From Pseudoalteromonas sp. MEBiC 03607 (lineage in GTDB: Bacteria; Pseudomonadota; Gammaproteobacteria; Enterobacterales; Alteromonadaceae), in NCBI RefSeq assembly GCF_004792295.1, contig NZ_SRRY01000001.1, positions 413,501-477,500 of the forward strand: DNA of 64,000 nucleotides, read 5' to 3'. The notes under the pieces were generated by a model that had not been told where the DNA came from, made no database searches, and saw nothing but the letters and a program-made list of their open reading frames with translations. The position numbers and the translations under genes were made by a program. Positions 46,602 through 55,905 of this stretch are shown one piece after another; positions within the stretch are counted from its first letter, which is position 1, and the number at the start of each line of letters is the position of its first letter.

Positions 46602-47138
46602 CGACTTTCGAGGAAGACTGTAGTCAACAGTGTGATCGCAGCTACCGTCTTTCTCGCAATCATTAATCCCATCACCATCGACATCCCAGCTTGGGTGCAT
46701 GCCTTTTAGTGCACTTTTTATTACGCTGATGTCTACTGTAAAGTTACTTTTCTCATCACGACGCGCGGCATTGCGCATCAAAAACACCCGAATCACATAA
46801 TCACCATCATCAGGGATGTTAATCTCGGCATGATCTCCTTTTGCCGGGCCAACAAACAAAGCGGTTGGATTACCTTTTGGTAAAATATTAAAGTAGTTAC
46901 TCGAGTTTGAAGGAGCCAAATCAACCATTAAGGTATTGCCTTTATTAAGGTTTATTTGATATTCCAGCATCTCATAACCTTTAATTGTGTCTTTAACTTG
47001 CCAGCTTTGCTGCACCGCAATATCTGAAGCTAATAACTCATAATGACGGCTATTTGGTAAATTTTGATTAGCAAACACCAAGCTGCTTACAGCCACCGAA
47101 AAACTAAACCCTATTAATAACAACAACTTCATATTCAA
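46596..47138 (-). CDS. Secreted protein with EF-hand-like calcium loop
   Basis: This 180-residue protein has a signal peptide (about 1-23) and a beta domain with DGDYVIRVFLMRNAARR (about 110-126), a segment that reminds me of g-type lysozyme inhibitors and PPC-like domains. A C-terminal DVDGDGINDCEKDG (about 152-165) fits a calcium-binding loop next to two Cys. Family assignment is uncertain. It is divergent from the doxX gene and converges on the DUF4198 gene. Confidence 0.65.
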   Translation of the reverse strand: MNMKLLLLIGFSFSVAVSSLVFANQNLPNSRHYELLASDIAVQQSWQVKDTIKGYEMLEYQINLNKGNTLMVDLAPSNSSNYFNILPKGNPTALFVGPAKGDHAEINIPDDGDYVIRVFLMRNAARRDEKSNFTVDISVIKSALKGMHPSWDVDGDGINDCEKDGSCDHTVDYSLPRKSN

Positions 47139-47260
47139 CCTCCTTTTAAATTCTCTTTTAAAGAATGATTGGCACTAATTTTACAATTTTTAATTCTTTT
47201 AAAGTGAACTTATAGTTACTCCATCGCAGACACACTGCTTAACTAAACAGGATACCTACT

Positions 47261-47686
47261 ATGAAACTTTTTACTTTAATAACAGCACAACCACAATTAC
47301 AAAATATTAGCACTTTATTGGCACGTATTGGTTTATCGGCGATCTTTTTACTAACCGGCTTTAGCAAAATAGAATTCTTTGATGCAACAGCACAGTACAT
47401 GGCATCAGTAGGTTTACCAGAGTTCTTACTGCCGTTTGTGATTGCATTTGAGATTGTGGGCGGGTTATTTATTTTACTGGGCTTTTTAACACAACTAACC
47501 GCTGTCGCTTTTGCTGGTTTCAGCATAGTCAGTGCTTTGTTATTCCACTTTCAACTTGATGATCAAATGCAATTTTTAATGTTCTACAAAAACATTGCAA
47601 TGGCTGGCGGCTTTTTAGCATTAGCGAGTGTTGGGGCAGGCAAAATCAGCCTAGATCAACTAGTTTTAAAGCGTAGTCAGGCATAA
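47261..47686 (+). CDS. DoxX family membrane protein
   Basis: This 141-residue protein has four membrane segments with the DoxX signature LARIGLSAIFLLTGFSKI near the start and LPFVIAFEIVGGLFILLGF in the middle. DoxX relatives take part in thiosulfate:quinone oxidation or in redox stress, but most are uncharacterised. A pirin gene follows after 59 bases; doxX-pirin pairs are common in Proteobacteria. Confidence 0.88.
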   Translation: MKLFTLITAQPQLQNISTLLARIGLSAIFLLTGFSKIEFFDATAQYMASVGLPEFLLPFVIAFEIVGGLFILLGFLTQLTAVAFAGFSIVSALLFHFQLDDQMQFLMFYKNIAMAGGFLALASVGAGKISLDQLVLKRSQA

Positions 47687-47745
47687 TATTAATCCCAGCC
47701 AATACCCTAGGTTATTGGCTGAGTTTATTTTTAAGAGGCGCAAGC

Positions 47746-48612
47746 ATGGCAAAATTATTAACAGCAACCAGCCACGATATTGGTGGGCTCGATGTAAAAC
47801 GCATCTTGCCGCATTTTGACAAGAAAATGGTAGGCCCATTTATCTTTTTTGACCACATGGGGCCGAATCACTTTCCTCGCGGTGAAGGCATAAATGTAAA
47901 GCCTCACCCTCATATTGGCCTGTCAACGCTCACTTATTTATTTACGGGCAGCATTTACCATCGCGATTCGCTAGGTAATAGCCTGCAAATAGAACCCGGC
48001 GATGTCAACTGGATGACAGCAGGTCGCGGTATAGTGCACTCAGAAAGAGAAAGCCTTGAGGTGCGGGCGAGCGAGCACGACATCAATGGCCTGCAATGCT
48101 GGGTTGCTTTACCTGAGAGTATGACCGAAATAGCACCGCGCTTTGAACATATCAAAAAACAGCTGCTGCCTGAGAGAATCGAAAAAGGCGTGCTGATGCG
48201 ACTTATCGTGGGTGATGCCTATGGCTTAAGCTCGCCGGTGAAAAGCTACTCACCGATGTTTTATGTAGATACGGTAGCCGAGCAAGGTAGTCATATTACT
48301 AAACCGCATCCTCATCATGAAACCGCCGTGTATGTTATTTATGGTGAAATTAGTGTGGGTGATACTCGCTATACCCAAGGTGACTTTGTGCTACTTGATG
48401 ACAGCGAACACGAAATAACGACTCTGCTGCACAGCCGCTTTATTTTACTCGGTGGCAGTAAATTCAATAAAGTCCCTTACTTGCACTGGAACTTTGTTGC
48501 TTATAGCAAAGAGCGTATCGAGCAAGCAAAACAAGATTGGCAAGCACAGCGCTTTGCAAGCATTCCCGGTGATGAGCTTGAGTATATTGAGTTGCCCACA
48601 GCTAAAAAGTAA
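47746..48612 (+). CDS. Pirin family protein
   Basis: This 288-residue bicupin has the pirin metal site in the N-terminal cupin: two His in KPHPHIGLST and His/Glu in GIVHSERES. Bacterial pirins include quercetin dioxygenases and redox regulators; activity depends on Fe at this site. The ATG follows AAGAGGCG. The gene sits between doxX and a LysR regulator gene on the same strand, so the three may form an operon. Confidence 0.9.
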   Translation: MAKLLTATSHDIGGLDVKRILPHFDKKMVGPFIFFDHMGPNHFPRGEGINVKPHPHIGLSTLTYLFTGSIYHRDSLGNSLQIEPGDVNWMTAGRGIVHSERESLEVRASEHDINGLQCWVALPESMTEIAPRFEHIKKQLLPERIEKGVLMRLIVGDAYGLSSPVKSYSPMFYVDTVAEQGSHITKPHPHHETAVYVIYGEISVGDTRYTQGDFVLLDDSEHEITTLLHSRFILLGGSKFNKVPYLHWNFVAYSKERIEQAKQDWQAQRFASIPGDELEYIELPTAKK

Positions 48613-48666
48613 ACTTTTCCAGCATTTACAGGTACTATTAAGCAGTTAAGTAAGCAAAGGAACATC

Positions 48667-49554
48667 ATGCTAAGAATTACGCTAGAGCAGTGGCGCATGT
48701 TTCGTGCTGTTGTTGAATTTGGAGGCTTCAACCAAGCCTCACAAGGCATTCATAAAAGCCAATCGAGTATTCATAATGCGGTTGGTAAGATTGAATCTGC
48801 ACTCAATGTAAAGTTATTCAGTATCCAAGGCCGTAAAACTGTACTCACTGAATCCGGTGAAATGATACTGCGCCGTGCCAATTACTTACTTGATGAGGCA
48901 GCTAAAGTTGAGGCCATTGGGCAAACCTTGGGTGAAGGTATCGAAAGTAAATTACGCATTGCTGTTGATGCTATTTTTCCGCAGCAATTGCTTTATAAAG
49001 TGCTTAACGATACTTCGTCGCAATACCCGCAACTGCGTATTGAACTGCATGAGTCTGTGCTAATGGGGGGCAATGAGCTGCTCGAAAACGATCAGGTTGA
49101 TATTGCCATTACCGGCTTTCCGATAGCGGCAAACTTTCACGAAGAATTATGCGATATCGAATTTATCGCTGTAGCTCACCCAGATCACCCTTTACATGCG
49201 ATAGAGCGTGAAATCACTCTCGAAGATTTAAAGTCACACCGCCAAATTGTTGTTCGCGACTCAGCAAAAAAACACAAACAAGATGGTGGCTGGTTAGGTG
49301 CCGACCAGCGCTGGACCGTTACTCATATGCGCACTTCGATTGATATGATCAGTAATGGACTTGGCTTTGCATGGCTACCAAAAATAGCGATAGAAAAACA
49401 ACTCGCTGCTGGGCAAATGAAAGCGCTCAATTTAACTCATAACAGTAGTCGTAGCGCTAAGTTACATTTGCTCTTTAAAGATGGTGACAAACTAGGTCCG
49501 GCAGCACGCGCATTTCTTGGCGAATTGCGTTATCAAGTGATGGAAAACCTATAG
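48667..49554 (+). CDS. LysR-family transcriptional regulator
   Basis: This 295-residue protein has an N-terminal winged helix (about 3-62; FGGFNQASQGIHKSQSSIHNA) and a periplasmic-binding-like effector domain (about 90-290). It lies 54 bases after the pirin gene in the same direction, not divergently as is usual for LysR regulators. Its 3' end overlaps the lactonase gene by 6 bases. The likely target is the doxX-pirin unit or the gene itself. Confidence 0.9.
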   Translation: MLRITLEQWRMFRAVVEFGGFNQASQGIHKSQSSIHNAVGKIESALNVKLFSIQGRKTVLTESGEMILRRANYLLDEAAKVEAIGQTLGEGIESKLRIAVDAIFPQQLLYKVLNDTSSQYPQLRIELHESVLMGGNELLENDQVDIAITGFPIAANFHEELCDIEFIAVAHPDHPLHAIEREITLEDLKSHRQIVVRDSAKKHKQDGGWLGADQRWTVTHMRTSIDMISNGLGFAWLPKIAIEKQLAAGQMKALNLTHNSSRSAKLHLLFKDGDKLGPAARAFLGELRYQVMENL

Positions 49555-50433
49555 TTTTAGGGGCGTTTCAGCAATACCTTTAACGCCCGGCTCAAGAATA
49601 AACACGCCCCCACTGTGCGGGTAATCAGCGAGCACCGAGTTTTCTAACCCTACTGCCGCAGTCGTCACCGCAAGATGTCTGAGCTCCTCGCCGACAAATG
49701 CGACACTCGTAACACGCGGTGCGGGCAAGCGAATAAACTGCACCTGCTCACCACTTGGAGCAAAACGATAAATGCCATAACCATTCCATGCGGCAACCCA
49801 AAGATGATCTTCGCTATCAACTGTCATGCCATCAGGAAAACCCATATTGTCAGTAAAGCGAATAAACTCTTGTTTATCAGCAAGTTCGCCTGTCTCACTC
49901 AGAGTGAAGCGGTAGATTGTTTGTTTATCTGAGTCTGTAGAATATAGAAACTGACCATTTTTACTTACCGCAGGGCCATTACTAATAGTGTAGCCATGAT
50001 CTACCGCTGTCGGAGTCTGGCCATGACCAAAACGGTATAACTTGCCACTACTGCTTTGCTCTTGAGAGTCCATTGAACCAAAAAAGCCAAAGCCTTGGCG
50101 AGACGTTTTACCATCGTTTAAGCGGTTTTGTGAGGGTTCGTGATCGATTGAGTAAAGAAGTTCACGGCTAAAGTCTTCACTATTGAGTTTATAAACGCCT
50201 TTGGCAAAGCCTGCGATTAATTCAGCTTGCTCGGTTTCCATCACCCAGCAAATAGGTTCTGGCATAGTAAACTGGCTAACGCGCATTGATTGGCAATCTA
50301 AACGAAACAAACGTTGCCCTAAAATATCGACCCAAAATAAACAGTTATGCGCCTTGGCAAAATAGGCACCCTCGCCTAATTGGCATTGACTAGAAATGAT
50401 TACTTTAATGGTGTCATCGAGCATAGGCTTCAT
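49549..50433 (-). CDS. SMP-30/gluconolactonase family sugar lactonase (probable L-arabinolactonase)
   Basis: This 294-residue six-blade propeller has SMP-30 metal ligands in CQLGEGAYF (Glu), YTISNGPAV (Asn) and GFPDGMTVD (Asp), plus NRLNDGKTS. SMP-30 lactonases open sugar-1,4- or 1,5-lactones made by sugar dehydrogenases. With an SDR sugar dehydrogenase in the same gene run and arabinan enzymes nearby, hydrolysis of L-arabino- or D-xylono-lactone in the cytoplasm is likely (inference). A TauE-like permease gene precedes it by 27 bases. Confidence 0.85.
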   Translation of the reverse strand: MKPMLDDTIKVIISSQCQLGEGAYFAKAHNCLFWVDILGQRLFRLDCQSMRVSQFTMPEPICWVMETEQAELIAGFAKGVYKLNSEDFSRELLYSIDHEPSQNRLNDGKTSRQGFGFFGSMDSQEQSSSGKLYRFGHGQTPTAVDHGYTISNGPAVSKNGQFLYSTDSDKQTIYRFTLSETGELADKQEFIRFTDNMGFPDGMTVDSEDHLWVAAWNGYGIYRFAPSGEQVQFIRLPAPRVTSVAFVGEELRHLAVTTAAVGLENSVLADYPHSGGVFILEPGVKGIAETPLKL

Positions 50434-50460
50434 TACACAAACAGCTGAACTATCCTCATT

Positions 50461-51168
50461 CTATCTGTGTATGAAAATAAGTGCTAGGCCAGATAAACCA
50501 GCGACCAGTAAGATGATGCCGCGAATGGCCTTTTCATTGAGGTTATTATTGATCACAAACGACAAGCCCCAGCCAATTAAAATTGCGGGTAAGCAGAAAA
50601 AGAACAACTTCACATCAGCCATATCGGCAGAGCCTGTAAGCATCAGTACAACAATGCCAAACAAGTTTATAAATACGAAAAAGGCGCTTAGGTTAGCTTT
50701 AATTTTGTCTTTATCTTCAGCTTGATAGAGCAGCCCCATTGGCGCGCCACCAGCAGAAGTCGTGGTGCCTAAAAAGCCCGACGACATCGACGCTAGTAAG
50801 CTTGTAATGGTGGAAATTTTCGGTTTCATACCTATGATAGACAATGCCACCACTACCAAAATACTCACCCCAAGCAATAGCTGATACTGCTTCGCATTGA
50901 CATACAACATCACAATAGCAGCAAAGATAACCCCCACAGCTCCACCAATAATGGATATGCCTGTTTGTTTCATGTCTATCGCGCCACGGTGTTTAATCAT
51001 TAACACCGACGTTAAAAACAGCGCATTCAAAATCATTGGTCCCGGCACCAGCTCTGGCATTAGCCAGTAAAGCACTGGCACACATAACATACCTAAACCA
51101 AAGCCAATAACACTTTGCAGGCAAGCGCCAATAATCAGAATTAAATAAACAAGCACAAAGTCGGTCAA
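50461..51168 (-). CDS. TauE/SafE-family membrane permease
   Basis: This 235-residue protein has about eight membrane segments and the TauE-type glycine-rich start ACLQSVIGFGLGML with the repeated FLGTTTSAGGAPMGL. Family members export sulfite, sulfoacetate or other organic anions. Between the sugar dehydrogenase and lactonase genes, a sugar-acid anion is a reasonable substrate, but this is inference. The start codon is TTG at 51168 behind a GGTGG/AAGAAAG region. A candidate regulator site lies 60-70 bases upstream. Confidence 0.8.
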   Translation of the reverse strand: MTDFVLVYLILIIGACLQSVIGFGLGMLCVPVLYWLMPELVPGPMILNALFLTSVLMIKHRGAIDMKQTGISIIGGAVGVIFAAIVMLYVNAKQYQLLLGVSILVVVALSIIGMKPKISTITSLLASMSSGFLGTTTSAGGAPMGLLYQAEDKDKIKANLSAFFVFINLFGIVVLMLTGSADMADVKLFFFCLPAILIGWGLSFVINNNLNEKAIRGIILLVAGLSGLALIFIHR

Positions 51169-51228
51169 ACTTTCTTACCACCTTCCTAACTATGAGATTT
51201 CAAATGTTTTAAATAATTATTTATTATT

Positions 51229-51238
51229 ATAGTATCAT
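51229..51238 (-). promoter_or_regulatory. Candidate GntR operator upstream of the TauE-like gene
   Basis: ATAGTATCAT carries the AGTATCAT core that also appears, with variation, upstream of the regulator, GH43 and symporter genes in this locus. It is embedded in an AT-rich promoter region. Confidence 0.3.
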
Positions 51239-51292
51239 TTGAATTGTGTAAAATTTTTTCTTTGCTTTAAGTTAATGCAACTGACAATTTAG

Positions 51293-52072
51293 TTAAGTCC
51301 AACCTGCATCCACTATCAGTGATTGTGCTGTCATCATGCAGCTATCATCAGCGGCTAAGAATAGCGCGGCATTCACTACATGGTCTGGTTGAATTGTTTC
51401 GTTAATACATTGACTTAAACGAACATCTTCAATCATTTCTGGGGTTAGCCAATGAGTAATTTGGCGCTCTGTCATCACCCACCCCGGAACCAGTGAATTT
51501 ACACGAATATTGTCTTTACCATATGAAGCAGCTAATGAACGGGTTAAACCTTCAATCCCCGCTTTCGCTGTTGTGTAGGCTGGCATGCCTGTTTGCTTAA
51601 TACGCCAGCTTACCGATCCCATATTGATAATGCTACCACCGCCTAAACGCTGCATGTGTTCAACCACAGCTTGCGATGAGAAAAAACACGGGCGCAAGTT
51701 AACTGCAAACTTGTCTTCCCAATATTTCACATCCATATTTTCAGCGGCATGGCGGGTGTCATCGGCTGCGTTATTAATTAACACACCAATGTCACCCTGT
51801 TGCTGACGAGTTTGCTCAATGGCCGCTTTTAAGGCTTCTACATCACGTATATCGCAATGAATAAATTGCGGGTCAAACTCATATTTACCAGCTAATTTCG
51901 CACATAACGCATCGCTTTGCTCGGTTGCAATATCAACAAAGGTGACTTTCGCGCCCTGCTCGCAGAACCGCGTTACCATTACTTCACCAATTCCCGATGC
52001 ACCGCCAGTAATAAACACACTCTTACCAACAAGGCTTGGGTAAACTGTTTTTAGCTCGTTTGAATTTGGCAT
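51293..52072 (-). CDS. SDR sugar 1-dehydrogenase (xylose/arabinose type)
   Basis: This 259-residue short-chain dehydrogenase has the NAD(P) motif TGGASGIG (about 20-27), NNAAD, and the catalytic Ser-Tyr-Lys in GSVSWRIKQTGMPAYTTAKAG, marked here only by its residues S, Y and K. It resembles D-xylose 1-dehydrogenase XylB of Caulobacter along its length (YPSL-GK start, DAGW end). It should oxidise the pentose to its lactone in the cytoplasm. Arabinan genes nearby make L-arabinose the more likely substrate. The gene lies 45 bases after the GntR gene in the same operon. Confidence 0.88.
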   Translation of the reverse strand: MPNSNELKTVYPSLVGKSVFITGGASGIGEVMVTRFCEQGAKVTFVDIATEQSDALCAKLAGKYEFDPQFIHCDIRDVEALKAAIEQTRQQQGDIGVLINNAADDTRHAAENMDVKYWEDKFAVNLRPCFFSSQAVVEHMQRLGGGSIINMGSVSWRIKQTGMPAYTTAKAGIEGLTRSLAASYGKDNIRVNSLVPGWVMTERQITHWLTPEMIEDVRLSQCINETIQPDHVVNAALFLAADDSCMMTAQSLIVDAGWT

Positions 52073-52117
52073 GATAACCTTTTGTTTTAAAGTAATTACA
52101 ACGTCAAAAAGCGATAC

Positions 52118-52840
52118 TTATTGAGCCGCTTCTTTATCAGCGATTTCTTTTTCAATAAACGCCATTGCTTCATCAATCATGTATGTCATCATGTTTTTAG
52201 CACGCTCAGGATCGCCGCTCGCAATCGCGTTATACACTTTAAAGTGCTCTTCAGCGATAGCCTTTTTGTTGCCCTTAGCAGGTGTAGTATGTTGAATACT
52301 CACGTGTAATGCGGTGCTAATAAAATCACGTAATTGATAGAAGAAACGGTTACCACTGGCATGTAAAATTGCAGTATGGAAGGCAAGATCTGGCTCATGC
52401 ATTACGCCTTCAGGCTCTTCTGCTGCCGCTTGCATTTTATCGAGTGCCATTTTGATTTCTGCAATGGCTGCTTGGTCGCCTTTTCTTGCTGCAAGTGCTG
52501 CTGCTTGTGGCTCAATCGCCAAGCGCACTTGTAAGAATTCTTTAAGTACGTACAGCGATGGGCTGCTTTCTAACAACCATTTTAATACGCTTGTATCGTA
52601 TAAATTCCAGTTATCCGCCGACTCAACACGAATACCTTGTCGTGGACGAGAAGAAATCAGTCCTTTTGCTGCAAGCATTTTCACTGCTTCACGAACAGCT
52701 GTGCGGCTAATACCATACACTTCACATAATTGTGCTTCGGTTGGTAGCCCCGTTTCAGAGTTATAATCTCCAACAATAATTGCCTTACCAAGCTCATTGG
52801 TAACTTGTTGTGATAGGTTTAAATTTTCTAAGCGCGCCAT
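52118..52840 (-). CDS. GntR-family transcriptional regulator, FCD type (FadR subfamily)
   Basis: This 240-residue protein has an N-terminal winged helix (about 8-75; LPTEAQLCEVYGISRTAVRE) and a C-terminal FCD all-helical effector domain. The FCD metal site is present: Asp in EPDLAFH, the following His, and His residues in ALHVSIQH and EEHFKV. FCD proteins sense sugar acids or other carboxylates, so a product of arabinose oxidation is a natural inducer (inference). The gene precedes the dehydrogenase gene on the same strand and is divergent from the symporter gene. Confidence 0.9.
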   Translation of the reverse strand: MARLENLNLSQQVTNELGKAIIVGDYNSETGLPTEAQLCEVYGISRTAVREAVKMLAAKGLISSRPRQGIRVESADNWNLYDTSVLKWLLESSPSLYVLKEFLQVRLAIEPQAAALAARKGDQAAIAEIKMALDKMQAAAEEPEGVMHEPDLAFHTAILHASGNRFFYQLRDFISTALHVSIQHTTPAKGNKKAIAEEHFKVYNAIASGDPERAKNMMTYMIDEAMAFIEKEIADKEAAQ

Positions 52841-52861
52841 GTGTGTTCCTCAAAAGATCTG

Positions 52862-52878
52862 AGTAATATGATACATCT
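52862..52878 (-). promoter_or_regulatory. Candidate GntR operator upstream of its own gene
   Basis: AGTAATATGATACATCT has a TAT-G-ATA dyad and, on the minus strand, a TGTATCATA core like the other candidate sites of this locus. It lies 22-38 bases upstream of the regulator's ATG, consistent with autoregulation. Confidence 0.35.
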
Positions 52879-53102
52879 ATAAAGCTATTCCGTCATCCTG
52901 GAAATAGTTGATTAAAATCAATAACAAACAAAAAACAGCCTAATACAAGTGTCTATAAATTGCGCAACCAAGTCACCATTTCAACTACATAGTGTCACCT
53001 TATTTTAACAAATCTCTTTCACTTGGCCTATTTATAATATAATATTTTTATTAGACAACTAAAAAAGCAAAAATTCTCTTTCAAAATTAGGTGGAACACA
53101 CG

Positions 53103-54731
53103 ATGGTCGAACTAAGTACCTTAGACTGGGCAGTGCTAGCAGGATTTTTTGTCCTGTTACTGGGCGTTGTCGTGATGTCTATGCGACAAAAAGAAGAAGA
53201 CACCGCTGATTACTTTTTAGCGGGTCGTAATGCAAGTTGGTTAGTGATTGGTGCCTCTATTTTCGCATCAAACATTGGCTCGGAACATTTAGTGGGCCTT
53301 TCAGGTTCAGGTGCACAATCGGGTATGGCACTGGCTCACTGGGAAATGCAATCGTGGATCATTCTACTGCTCGGTTGGATTTTCGTGCCTTTTTATTGGA
53401 GTAGTAAAGTCTACACCATGCCAGAGTTCCTTGAGCGCCGCTTTAACTCTAAATCACGTACATTCTTATCTGTTATCTCATTGATTAGTTATGTATTAAC
53501 CAAGGTTGCAGTGACAGTGTATGCCGGTGGTATCGCGTTTAAAACAATCCTAGGTATTGAGAGTATTTGGGGTATCGACTTCTTCTGGATTTCAGCCATT
53601 GGCCTTGTGGTGATTACTGGTATTTATACGGTACTTGGCGGTATGAAAGCCATCATGTGGACCTCGGTGTTGCAGACCCCTGTGCTGATTATTGGCTCCT
53701 TAGTCATATTAGTTGTTGGTTTAGATAAAGTAGGTGGTTGGGCAGAAGTTGAGCGTATCAACGATGCTAATATGCACCTTATTCGAAGCGCTTCAGATGC
53801 TGAATTCCCATGGCCTGGCATTGTGTTTGGTTCATTCATTATTGGCTTTTGGTATTGGTGTACAGACCAATACATCGTACAACGTGTTTTATCTGCAAAA
53901 GGCATTAAAGAAGCCCGTCGCGGTACCATGTTTGCCGGTTACTTAAAGCTACTTCCTGTATTTATCTTCTTAGTACCAGGCATGATTGCATACGCATTGA
54001 ATGTTAAAGGTATTATTAGCTATGAAAGTGCTGACCAAGCTTTCCCAACTTTAGTTGCTGAGCTATTACCTGCTGGTGTTAAGGGAATTGTAATTGGTGG
54101 TTTAGTAGCGGCTCTTATGAGCTCTTTAGCATCATTATTTAACTCATCAGCAACCTTATTTACCATTGATTTCTATAAGAAATTCAAACCAGAATCATCT
54201 GAGAAACACCTTCTTAAAGTAGGCCGCATTGCCACTATCGTGATTGTTGTTTTAGGCCTTCTATGGATACCCGTGATGAGCTTAATTGCCGATGTTCTTT
54301 ATGAATACTTGCAAAGTGTGCAGTCTCTTATTGCACCGGGTATTGCTGCGGTATTCTTACTAGGTTTATGTAGTAAACGCATCACTCCAACAGCGGGTTT
54401 TGTGGGCTTAGTATCAGGGTTTGTACTGGGTATGATCCGCTTAGTGTTGCTGCCATTTAAAGATGATTTAACAGGTTCATCATTTGCATGGATCACCACG
54501 ATGAACTGGTTGTATTACTGTATTCTGCTATTTGTCGTGGTCGTTGTGATTATGATTGTGGTGAGTATGTTCACCAAGCAAGCAGACGAAGAACAATTGA
54601 AAGGTCTTACTTTCTCAAGCCTAGATAAAGCAACCATGAAAGAAGTGGCTGCCGGCTTAGATAAGTGGGACTACATTCATACCGCGGGTATTATTGGTAT
54701 TACAGCCTTTATTTACTACCGCTTCTGGTAA
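53103..54731 (+). CDS. Sodium:solute symporter (SSS family), probable arabinose/sugar uptake
   Basis: This 542-residue inner-membrane protein has about 14 membrane segments and SSS/SGLT signatures: DYFLAGRN (about 40), SNIGSEHLVGLSGSGA and the GGLVAALMSSLASLFNSSAT segment around 340-360. SGLT-like members cotransport sugars with Na+. The ATG at 53103 is chosen for its AGGTGGA ribosome binding site; a GTG four codons earlier overlaps that site. Divergent from the GntR regulator and next to the GH43 genes, it probably imports released arabinose or short oligosaccharides. Confidence 0.88.
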   Translation: MVELSTLDWAVLAGFFVLLLGVVVMSMRQKEEDTADYFLAGRNASWLVIGASIFASNIGSEHLVGLSGSGAQSGMALAHWEMQSWIILLLGWIFVPFYWSSKVYTMPEFLERRFNSKSRTFLSVISLISYVLTKVAVTVYAGGIAFKTILGIESIWGIDFFWISAIGLVVITGIYTVLGGMKAIMWTSVLQTPVLIIGSLVILVVGLDKVGGWAEVERINDANMHLIRSASDAEFPWPGIVFGSFIIGFWYWCTDQYIVQRVLSAKGIKEARRGTMFAGYLKLLPVFIFLVPGMIAYALNVKGIISYESADQAFPTLVAELLPAGVKGIVIGGLVAALMSSLASLFNSSATLFTIDFYKKFKPESSEKHLLKVGRIATIVIVVLGLLWIPVMSLIADVLYEYLQSVQSLIAPGIAAVFLLGLCSKRITPTAGFVGLVSGFVLGMIRLVLLPFKDDLTGSSFAWITTMNWLYYCILLFVVVVVIMIVVSMFTKQADEEQLKGLTFSSLDKATMKEVAAGLDKWDYIHTAGIIGITAFIYYRFW

Positions 54732-54750
54732 TCGTTCGTTCCCAAGTTGT

Positions 54751-54775
54751 AGGGCGCCAATTGGCGCCCTTTTTT
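54751..54775. terminator. Bidirectional terminator
   Basis: The perfect 20-base palindrome AGGGCGCCAATTGGCGCCCT, followed by six T residues, lies between the symporter gene and the convergent GH43 gene. Confidence 0.92.
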
Positions 54776-55802
54776 AGTCTGCGAGTTCAGGTGAGAACAC
54801 AGGAAAGCCGTTTTTATCCCACGTAATAATACGTGCTCGCGCATGGCGGTTAGGATCTGTAAGTGGTGTGCCTTTGAGCTCTTTATAGTCACGGCTGTGA
54901 TAAATCATTAAATCGGTTACCCCATCTTCAGCTTTTACAAAACTGTTGTGCCCAGGGCCAAAACGACCTAGCTCAGCATTGGTGGTAAACACCGGCTCAG
55001 CCTTCTTATGCCAGCTAGCAGGGTCAAGTAAGTCAGCATTCACATCCGCCCATAGCAAGCCCATTGCATATCGATGATCGGTGGCACTGGCTGAATAAGT
55101 GACAAATATTTTATCGCCATGAGTGATAACAGCAGCACCTTCGTTGACCTTATAGCCTTGCACTTCCCACTCTAGGGTTGGCTCTGTAATCGTAATAATC
55201 GGTTCTTTAATTGATGTTGGTGAGTCCATTTCAGCTAACCATAAAGCCGAGTTATAGGTTGCAGGCTGGTTCTGCTGCGCCCAAATCATGTAACGCTTAC
55301 CCTTGTGCGTAAAACTTGTGGCATCAAGCGAAAAACTATCAAGATGGCTAGTTACTTGCCCCATTTCTTGCCACTCACCTTGCATCGGATTAGCGCTGTC
55401 GTTTTTAAGTGCATACATGCGAATACTAAACGGCTTTTCGATATCACCTGCGGCAAAGTAGATATACCAACTGCCATCAATCTGATGAAGCTCAGGGGCC
55501 CAAATATTGACACTCATTGGGCCTTTATCGCGCTTTTGCCAAATAACCTTCGGCTCAGCTAATTTTAAATCGTTTAAACGACAAGCTTGGCGCAGCTCAA
55601 TTTCATCAAATTTCGGCGAACTACCTATAAACGTGTAACAGCCACTTTTTTCATCACGAACTAACCAAGGATCGGCACGTTTAAGTACAATGGGGTTATC
55701 AATAGGCGCTAAAGTCTTGCTACTATTAGCATCAGCAAGGGCTGACAATGACGAGGCGCTTAACGCACTAACAAGCGTTAGCCGAGATATTTTTTTGAGC
55801 AT
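54774..55802 (-). CDS. GH43 glycoside hydrolase, probable exo-acting alpha-L-arabinofuranosidase
   Basis: This 342-residue protein has a signal peptide (about 1-23) and a single five-blade propeller. The catalytic acids are visible: D44 in KRADPWLV (base), D160 in SLDATSF (pKa modulator) and E221 in NEGAAV (acid). The pattern resembles exo-1,5-alpha-L-arabinofuranosidases (GH43_26-like), but subfamily assignment is by eye. The ATG at 55802 has AGGACA upstream; 25 upstream codons are not signal-like. It is divergent from the endo-arabinanase gene. Confidence 0.85.
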   Translation of the reverse strand: MLKKISRLTLVSALSASSLSALADANSSKTLAPIDNPIVLKRADPWLVRDEKSGCYTFIGSSPKFDEIELRQACRLNDLKLAEPKVIWQKRDKGPMSVNIWAPELHQIDGSWYIYFAAGDIEKPFSIRMYALKNDSANPMQGEWQEMGQVTSHLDSFSLDATSFTHKGKRYMIWAQQNQPATYNSALWLAEMDSPTSIKEPIITITEPTLEWEVQGYKVNEGAAVITHGDKIFVTYSASATDHRYAMGLLWADVNADLLDPASWHKKAEPVFTTNAELGRFGPGHNSFVKAEDGVTDLMIYHSRDYKELKGTPLTDPNRHARARIITWDKNGFPVFSPELAD

Positions 55803-55841
55803 AATGTGTCCTGTAATTCGTCTCGATTTTATTGTTAATAT

Positions 55842-55850
55842 TGTATTACA
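55842..55850. promoter_or_regulatory. Candidate GntR operator between the divergent GH43 genes
   Basis: TGTATTACA is a perfect dyad around one central base, of the form used by several FCD-type GntR regulators. It lies in the 103-base gap shared by the two GH43 promoters, overlapped by TATTAT and TATATAG -10-like sequences. Confidence 0.4.
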
Positions 55851-55905
55851 TATTATATAGTAGCTGGATGAACACAAGAGTTAAAACAACAAAAGGTATT
55901 CAAGC

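Noticed and set aside
47155..47204. Two CTTTTAAAG palindromes upstream of doxX
   Set aside because: Short AT-rich palindromes are expected by chance here and no other copies were seen near the LysR targets.
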